Of a stretch of 64,000 nucleotides of DNA, positions 57,993 to 64,000 are shown piece by piece (within the stretch, counting starts at the first letter, position 1; each line of letters opens with the position of its first letter). A program made the translations under genes and the position numbers. A model generated the notes under the pieces. It was not told where the DNA came from, made no database searches, and saw nothing but the letters and a program-made list of their open reading frames with translations. The stretch comes from Siderastrea radians (Eukaryota > Cnidaria > Anthozoa > Scleractinia > Rhizangiidae), in contig OZ024889.1 of the NCBI GenBank assembly GCA_964017195.1, forward strand, positions 58,842,358 to 58,906,357. The letters are read 5' to 3'.

Positions 57993-58010
57993 TTTGTTTA
58001 TAATAAAAGC

Positions 58011-58637
58011 CATCGAGAAAAATCCGTTAATTATTGTCATTGTTGAAAATTGGAATTTGATTGCTACTATATACCTTAAAATTATTTCTGCTTTATTTTT
58101 AAGCAAAAGCATATTTTTTATCGTTTGTTTTCGATTCGGTGCATGAAAAGTTCATGGTTTGAAATGGGCCTTGACATCATTAATTTAAAAAATCCGTCGT
58201 ATTGGCTGTAGACTGTTTTTTGTTATTGTTTTAACAATCAACTGTTGCCGGAAAACAGGCTTTCAAACTCAAAAGAAAAAACAAACAATCAAACAAACGA
58301 AATAGCAGCGAAGATTTAATTTCTTTGCCGTTGGGAAAACATGTTATTGAAAAGAAAACTTTGTTACTTCAAAGAAATAGAACAACCAAATTTAAGGTAA
58401 ATTTCAGGAGTCAAACTCAAACGTACAAAAAAATATGATCTTAAACATAAAATAGACTTCAAATTCTTATTTTGACTGTAGATAACGATTTCTATAAACA
58501 TCTGTGATCCGCCACTTGAAATAGCAAGTTGATTCTCAGCTGTGAATAGCCAATAAATAGAGCGAAAGCCAGCAAACATTAAACCATTTCCGACTTCGCA
58601 GTAAACCAGGCTAGAGCGAGCTTTTCTTCTATTAACA
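58011..58637 (+). repeat. Upstream flank of copy 58638
   Basis: The normal unit flank resumes after the 8.2-kb element. The promoter motif CCAATAAATAG is at 58550-58560. Confidence 0.75.
58550..58560 (+). promoter_or_regulatory. CCAAT/TATA-like promoter motif
   Basis: CCAATAAATAG followed by AGCGAAAGCCAGC lies 88 bases before the ATG at 58638. Confidence 0.5.
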
Positions 58638-59129
58638 ATGTACTTTTCCGCCATCTTCGTGATTCTATCCGCCTCTGGCGTCTACTTCGGCAATGCTGGT
58701 CCTATACAAGCCAAGCTTAAGCTGTCTAGGGCTTTAGGAGCTGAAACTGATTTTTGTCCGCCAGGAGTCTGGACATGTTCTTCCGGGAAGCGATCAGAGA
58801 TTTCCAAGACATCTTCAGACACTCCAGAAGACACTGTGAAGCTGTCCCAAACCGCTGAGGATGCTTGTCCCCCTGGTGTATGGACATGTTCAACTGGGAA
58901 GCGATCAGAAATAACACAAGAAGAAGCAATTATTGCTATGACTCCAATACACAAAGATGAACCTGAGAGACAAGACCGAGAAAACTGTTCCTCAGAAAAC
59001 TGGGTTTGTAAAAAGAAAAGAATGTTGAAGCACATGCTTAAGGAAGCACTAAACAAGCTGACGCTGACCAAGGCCTTGGAAGATGCTTGCCCACCGGGTG
59101 TTTGGACATGTTCAACGGGAAAGCGATAA
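58638..59129 (+). CDS. Full-length cyclic-peptide precursor
   Basis: 163 codons with signal peptide. All four segments match consensus: CPPGVWTCSSGKR (preceded by ETDF where others have ENDV), CPPGVWTCSTGKR, NCSSENWVCKKKR and a terminal CPPGVWTCSTGKR. The linker reads KHMLKEALNKLTLTKAL. The gene is intact with a promoter motif. AATAAA signals at 59500-59505 and 59531-59536 predict a 3' untranslated region of about 400 bases. It is a strong candidate for an expressed member. Confidence 0.88.
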   Translation: MYFSAIFVILSASGVYFGNAGPIQAKLKLSRALGAETDFCPPGVWTCSSGKRSEISKTSSDTPEDTVKLSQTAEDACPPGVWTCSTGKRSEITQEEAIIAMTPIHKDEPERQDRENCSSENWVCKKKRMLKHMLKEALNKLTLTKALEDACPPGVWTCSTGKR

Positions 59130-61245
59130 GAAGATACTAGCTAACAGCAAGCTGAAATCAAAGTTACACTGCTAGAAAGGAAACGTTCTCCTTTCTTGAA
59201 AACGGTGGCGAGTGTTTCCCAAAAATGTCAACATACCACGAAATCGACGAGAAAAGAAAAGAACGTTAAGACGACAAAGACCACATAGGGGCCATTATCC
59301 CTGAAATCTGCTACGTGTTCGCATTCATTTGAAGCGAAGAGCTCTAGAGGATAACTTATCAGTTGGAACGGGTATCCATACCTTTTTGGACACCTGCTTG
59401 TGATCGAAAGGATACTTCTTGAAACCTGAACAAAGTTGTAACAGAATTCTAATAGGTTGAGCCGGCTGATTTTTCCATAGGACTTGTTTACTTTGTAATA
59501 ATAAACCAATTGCACCCTGTCGCAATTTGCAATAAAGTCAACGGAATTGATCATAGCTGTTATGAGGTGCTTGAGTACGTCTTTTTTATTTACAACTAAA
59601 TATCATGCTACCCAGTCCATTCCAGCCTTATCTAATCCAATTGAAATCATTCCGGTTCATACCATTCCAATCCCATCTCCATAACCTATTCCATCAATCC
59701 AATCTACTCCGATCAGGATGCTATACAGGAGTGGACCTCTAAAGTGGAGAAACCCTTAACTTTGCTGTCCAGAATACAAGGAAAATTACAAGTTTAAAGA
59801 AGAACACTATTGATATGCGATAATTTCCTTCTAAGGCTCTTACCTCGTATGCAGGCGTCTAAAAAAGAAAACCGCGTAACAGAAGCTGGAAAGGTTTCAT
59901 GTTAACACTAGCCAAAGTGCCTTGCCAGCTTCGTTCCTAAGCTTCTCCCCTATATATCCACCGAAAGCTTCTCGCCTGCATACCAAGCGGTGAGGCCATA
60001 TAATGAAGTAGTCTTTTGTAGATCGGGAGAAGCTACTGGCCTGCATCTCAGTGTTGGTACGTAACCCTGATTTCGTGTCCTTCCAGCAAATTCATTCTCC
60101 TGCCCACAAGAGCTTGCTTGCCGGCTACGCTTGTGATTTCTTGCCATGAATTGACAAGGAATATTATATATTGCCACTTACTTTTTAACTTTCCTTAGAG
60201 TCTTGAGAGTTTGATCTTGCTCCGCCTGAGTGACACCGATGCAGTCCACTCCTTGTAATCCTACTTGTTCAAATCCAGTACAGTCTTATCCAATCTGTTA
60301 TACGTTGCGGTCCAAACTAATACCACTCTTATCCAATCAAAGCATTTCCAATCCGATGCAGTCCATTTCAATAACGATGTCAAGAATGCCCATAGGAAAA
60401 GCTTGTATCGAAACTGTCTACTTTGTTATAAACCTGTTACAAAAATTACAATATAGAGAAAATCTTTCTTGTTATTTTGGTTTCTGCATTATTCAAACGC
60501 CCATGAGTTCCCTCAACTTAACTTGCTTATAAGAGGTTAGGTTATAGCCGGTTTTATGTTTTATATTTATTGTTTTGTTGTTTGCCTTGTTTTGATTTTG
60601 TTTTAATGTATAGCCATCGAGACAAATCCGTTAATTATTGTCATTGTTGAAAATTGGAATTTGATTGCTACTATATACCTTAAAATTATTTCTGCTTTAT
60701 TTTTAGGCAAAAGCATGTTTTTTCATCGTTTGTTTTGGATTCGGTGCATGAAAAGTTCATGGTTTGAAATGGGCCTTGACATCATTAATTTAAAAAATCC
60801 GTCGTATTGGCTGTAGACCATTTTTTGTTATTGTTTTAACAATCAACTGTCGCCGGAAAACAGGCTTTCGAACCCAAAAAAAAAAAAACCAAACAAACCA
60901 ACAAACGAAATAGCAGCGAAGATTTAATTTCTTTCCCGTTGGGAAAACATGTTATTGAAAAGAAAACTTTGTTACTTCAAAGAAATAGAACAACCAAATT
61001 TAAGGTAAATTGCAGGAGTCATACACAAACGTACAAAAAAATATGATCTTAAACATAAAATAGACTTCAAATTCTTATTTTGACTGTAGATAACGTTTTT
61101 TATAAACATCTGTGATCCGCCACTTGAAATAGCAAGTTGATTCTCAGCTGTGAATAGCCAATAAGTAGAGCGAAAGCCAGCAGACATTAAAAAATTTCCG
61201 ACCTCGCAGTAAACCAGGCTAGAACGAGCATTTCTTCTATTAACA
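59130..61245 (+). repeat. Unit flank between copies 58638 and 61246
   Basis: No gene. AATAAA at 59500-59505 and 59531-59536; CCAATCC-rich blocks at about 59610-59710 and 60240-60370. The promoter motif is CCAATAAGTAG (61158-61168), one base different from most units. Confidence 0.75.
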
Positions 61246-61737
61246 ATGTACTTTTGCACCATCTTCGTGGTTTTATCCGCCTCTGGCGTCTGCTTCGGCA
61301 ATGCTGGTCCTATACAAGCCAAACTTACGCTGTCTAGGGCTTTAGGAGCTGAAAATGATGTTTGTCCGCCAGGAGTCTGGACCTGTTCTTCTGGGAAGCG
61401 ATCAGAGATTTCCATGACATCTTCAGACACTCCAGAAGACACTGTGAAGCTGTCCCAAACCGCTGAGGATGCTTGTCCCCCTGGTGTATGGACATGTTCA
61501 ACTGGGAAGCGATCAGAAATAACACAAGAAGAAGCAATTATTGCTATGACTCCAATACACAAAGATGAACCTGAGAGACAAGACCGTGAAAACTGTTCCT
61601 CAGAAAACTGGGTTTGTAAAAAGAAAAGAATGTTGAAGCAGATGCTAAAGGAAGCATTAAACAAGCCGACGCTGACCAAGGCCTTGGAAGATGCTTGCCC
61701 ACCGGGTGTTTGGACATGTTCAACGGGAAAGCGATAA
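61246..61737 (+). CDS. Full-length cyclic-peptide precursor
   Basis: 163 codons. The signal peptide is slightly different (MYFCTIFVVLSASGVCFGNA) and has two Cys. All four ring segments are at consensus: CPPGVWTCSSGKR, CPPGVWTCSTGKR, NCSSENWVCKKKR and CPPGVWTCSTGKR. AATAAA at 62150-62155. The signal-peptide variant, the promoter variant CCAATAAGTAG and the AAACTTACGC stretch are shared with the next copy (63862), so these two units form a recent subgroup. Confidence 0.88.
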   Translation: MYFCTIFVVLSASGVCFGNAGPIQAKLTLSRALGAENDVCPPGVWTCSSGKRSEISMTSSDTPEDTVKLSQTAEDACPPGVWTCSTGKRSEITQEEAIIAMTPIHKDEPERQDRENCSSENWVCKKKRMLKQMLKEALNKPTLTKALEDACPPGVWTCSTGKR

Positions 61738-63861
61738 GAAGATACTAGCTAACAGCAAGCAGAAATCAAAGTTACACTGCTAGAAAGGAAACGTTCTCCT
61801 TTCTTAAAAACGGTGGCGAGTGTTTCCCAAAAATGTCAACATACCACGAAATCGACGAGAAAAGAAAAGAACGTTAAGACGACAAAGACCACATAGGGGC
61901 CATTATCCCTGAAATCTGCTACGTGTTTGCATTCATTTGAAGTGAAGAGCTCTAGAGGCTAACTTATCAGTTGGAACGGGTATCCATAACTTTTTGGACA
62001 CCTGTTTGTGATCGAAAGGATACTTCTTGAAACCTGAACAAAGTTGTAACAGAAGTTGTGCTGGATTCTAATAGGTTGAGCCGGCTGAGTTTTCCATAGG
62101 ACTTGTTTACTTTGTAATAATAAACCAATTGCACCCTGTCGCAATTTGCAATAAAGTCAACGGAATTGATCATAGCTGTTGTGAGGTGCTTGAGTACGTC
62201 TTTTATATTTCCAACTAAATATTATACTACCTAGTCCATTCCAGCCTAATCTAATCCTATTGAAATCCTTCCCGTTGATACCATTCCAATCCCATGTCCA
62301 TAACCTATTCCATCAATCCAATCTACACCGATAAGGATGCAATAGACGGGTGGACACTCTAAAGTGGAGAAACCCTTACCTTACCTGTCCAGAATACAAG
62401 GAAATTTACAAGTTTAAGGAAGAACAGTATTGATATCCGATAATTTCCTTCTAAGGCTCTTACCTCTTATGCAGGCGCCTACAAAAGAAAACCGCGTAAC
62501 AGAAGCTGGGAAGGTTTCATGTTAACACTTGCCAAAGTGCCTTGCAAGCTTCGTTCCCAAGCTTCTCCCCTATATATCCACCGAAAGCTTCTCGCCTGGA
62601 TACCAAGCGGTGAGGCCATATAATTAAGTAGTCTTTTGTAGATCGGGAGAAGCTACTGGCCTGCATCTCAGTGTTGGTACGTAACCCTGATTTCGTGTCC
62701 TGCCAGCAAATTCATCCTCCTACCCACAAGAGCTCGCTTGCAGGCTACGCTTGTGATTTCTTGCCATGAAGCGACAAGGAATATTATACATTGCCACTTA
62801 ATTTTTAACTTTCCTTCGAGTCTTGAGAGTTTGATCTTGCTCCGCCTGAGTGACACCGATGCAGTCCACTCCTTGTAATCCTACTTGTTCAAATCCAGTT
62901 AAGTCTCATCCAATCCGTTCTACGGTGCGGTCCAAACTAATACCACTCTTATCCAACCAAAGCATTTTCAATCCAATGCAGTCCAATTCAATAACGATGT
63001 TAAGAATGCCCATAGGAAAAGCTTGTATCGAAACTGCCTACTTTTTTATAAACCTGTTGCAAAAATTACAATGTAGAGAAAATCTTTCTTGTTATTCTGG
63101 TTTCTGCATTTTTCAAACGCCCATACGTTCCCTCAACTTAACTGGCTTTTAAGAAGTTAGGTTATAACCGGTTTTATGTCTTATATTTATTGTTTGGTTG
63201 TTTGCCTTGTTTTGTTTTTGTTTTAATATATAGCCATCGAGACAAATCGGTTTATTATTGTCATTGTAGAAAATTGGAGTTTGATTGCTACTATATAGCT
63301 TAAAATTATTTCTGCTTTATTTTTAGGCAAAAGCATATTTTTTATCGTTTGTTTTGGATTCGGTGCATGAAAAGTTCATCGTTTCAAATGGGCCTTGACA
63401 TCATTAATTTAAAAAATCCGTCGTATTGGCTGTAGACTGGTTTTTGTTATTGTTTTAACAATCAACTGTCGCCGGAAAACAGGCTTTCGAACTCAAAAAA
63501 AAAAACAAACAAACAAACAAACGAAATAGCAGCGAAGATTTAATTTCTTTGCCGTTGGGAAAACATGTTATTGAAAAGAAAACTTTGTTACTTCAAAGAA
63601 ATAGAACAACCAAATTTAAGGTAAATTTCAGGAGTCAAACTCAAACGTACAAAAAAATATGATCTTAAACATAAAATAGACTTCAAATTCTTATTTTGAC
63701 TGTAGATAACGTTTTTTAAAAACATCTGTGATCCGCCACTTGAAATAGCAAGTTGATTCTCAGCTGTGAATAGCCAATAAGTAGAGCGAAAGCCAGCAGA
63801 CATTAAACCATTTCCGACCTCGCAGTAAACCAGGCTAGAACGAGCATTTCTTCTATTAACA
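61738..63861 (+). repeat. Unit flank between copies 61246 and 63862
   Basis: No gene. AATAAA at 62150-62155; CCAATCC-rich blocks at about 62230-62330 and 62850-62990; promoter motif CCAATAAGTAG at 63774-63784. Confidence 0.75.
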
Positions 63862-64000
63862 ATGTACTTTTGCGCCATCTTCGTGGTTTTATCCGCCTCT
63901 GGCGTCTGCTTCGGCAATGCTGGTCCTATACAAGCCAAACTTACGCTGTCTAGGGCTTTAGGAGCTGAAAATGATGTTTGTCCGCCAGGAGTCTGGACCT
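63862..64000 (+). CDS. Cyclic-peptide precursor, cut by the window end
   Basis: The first 46 codons are present: a signal peptide beginning MYFCAIFVVL, then AENDVCPPGVWT of ring 1. The frame is intact as far as it goes. The promoter variant and signal peptide match those of the copy at 61246. The rest lies outside the window. Confidence 0.85.
   Translation, partial: MYFCAIFVVLSASGVCFGNAGPIQAKLTLSRALGAENDVCPPGVWT

Larger units (their letters stand above)
49751..58010. mobile_element. Large inverted-end element, about 8.2 kb, with subterminal minisatellites
   Basis: Matching ends lie at 49759-49785 (TGATCATTTAAAAATGGACT then TGATCAA) and 57966-57992 (its reverse complement, one mismatch). Inside each end is an array of the same 27-bp unit in opposite orientation (50250-50735 and 57060-57720). 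The unit sequence resumes outside (AAAGCCATCGAG). The exact target duplication could not be set because the outermost bases differ. No transposase was recognised. It carries a multi-exon gene, retroposon tails and a tRNA-like sequence. Confidence 0.7.
16692..64000 (+). repeat. Tandem array of peptide-gene units of about 2.6 kb
   Basis: Start-to-start distances between uninterrupted neighbours are 2414, 2608, 2217, 2581, 2608 and 2616 bases. The larger spacings contain identifiable insertions. Each unit holds, in order, upstream AT-rich flank, promoter, gene, and 3' flank with AATAAA and two CCAATCC-rich blocks. Identity by eye is very high in coding and non-coding parts alike, indicating recent amplification or ongoing homogenisation. 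The array runs off the right edge of the window. Confidence 0.93.

Overview
The window looks like nuclear DNA of a cnidarian, most likely an anthozoan such as a coral or sea anemone. It is AT-rich, intron-poor and crowded with eukaryotic transposons (BEL/Pao, Tc1/mariner-like, hAT-like, Mutator-like, TTAA-type and Crypton-like). Its repeated genes encode secreted precursors of small peptides ending in the amidation and dibasic signal GKR, the usual cnidarian neuropeptide layout. The taxon is inferred; nothing here fixes a species.

The main content is a tandem gene family. A single-exon gene of about 163 codons (signal peptide, three copies of a C-PPGVWT-C ring each followed by GKR, and one C-SSENWV-C ring followed by KKKR) occurs on the plus strand in 12 copies or remnants. 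A divergent founder-like copy starts at 2841. A copy split by a transposon lies at 10857-10951 plus 16692-17075. Further copies start at 21541, 23955, 26563, 30871, 36182, 38399, 40980 (resuming at 45713), 58638, 61246 and 63862, the last cut by the window end. The basic repeat unit is about 2.6 kb and carries a CCAAT/TATA-like promoter about 90 bases before the ATG, the gene, a 3' flank with AATAAA signals, two blocks of degenerate CCAATCC-type sequence and a long AT-rich upstream flank. Full-length open copies are at 2841, 26563, 30871, 38399, 58638 and 61246. The others show in-frame deletion, nonsense change, 3' truncation or insertion.

Because the units are near-identical they act as empty sites for one another, so many insertions can be delimited to the base with target duplications: 10960-16683 (8 bp, hAT-like), 10999-12209 (9 bp), 13695-14157 (TA), 19134-20357 (9 bp), 27722-28232 (TTAA), 29092-30299 (9 bp), 33298-35986 (TA, with nested elements at 33401-34663 and 35032-35475) and 41383-45712 (TTAA, a giant palindrome). 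A further element of about 8.2 kb (49751-58010) has 27-bp inverted ends, two inverted 27-bp minisatellite arrays and a multi-exon accessory gene.

The left end (1-2500) holds two decayed BEL/Pao retrotransposons in opposite orientation. The stretch 4200-9290 is mostly non-coding and includes several minisatellites. No housekeeping gene, rRNA or convincing functional tRNA was seen. If the peptide genes are expressed, their likely joint role is dosage amplification and diversification of a disulphide-ringed, partly amidated secreted peptide. Whether that peptide is a neuropeptide, an antimicrobial peptide or a venom component cannot be decided from the sequence.
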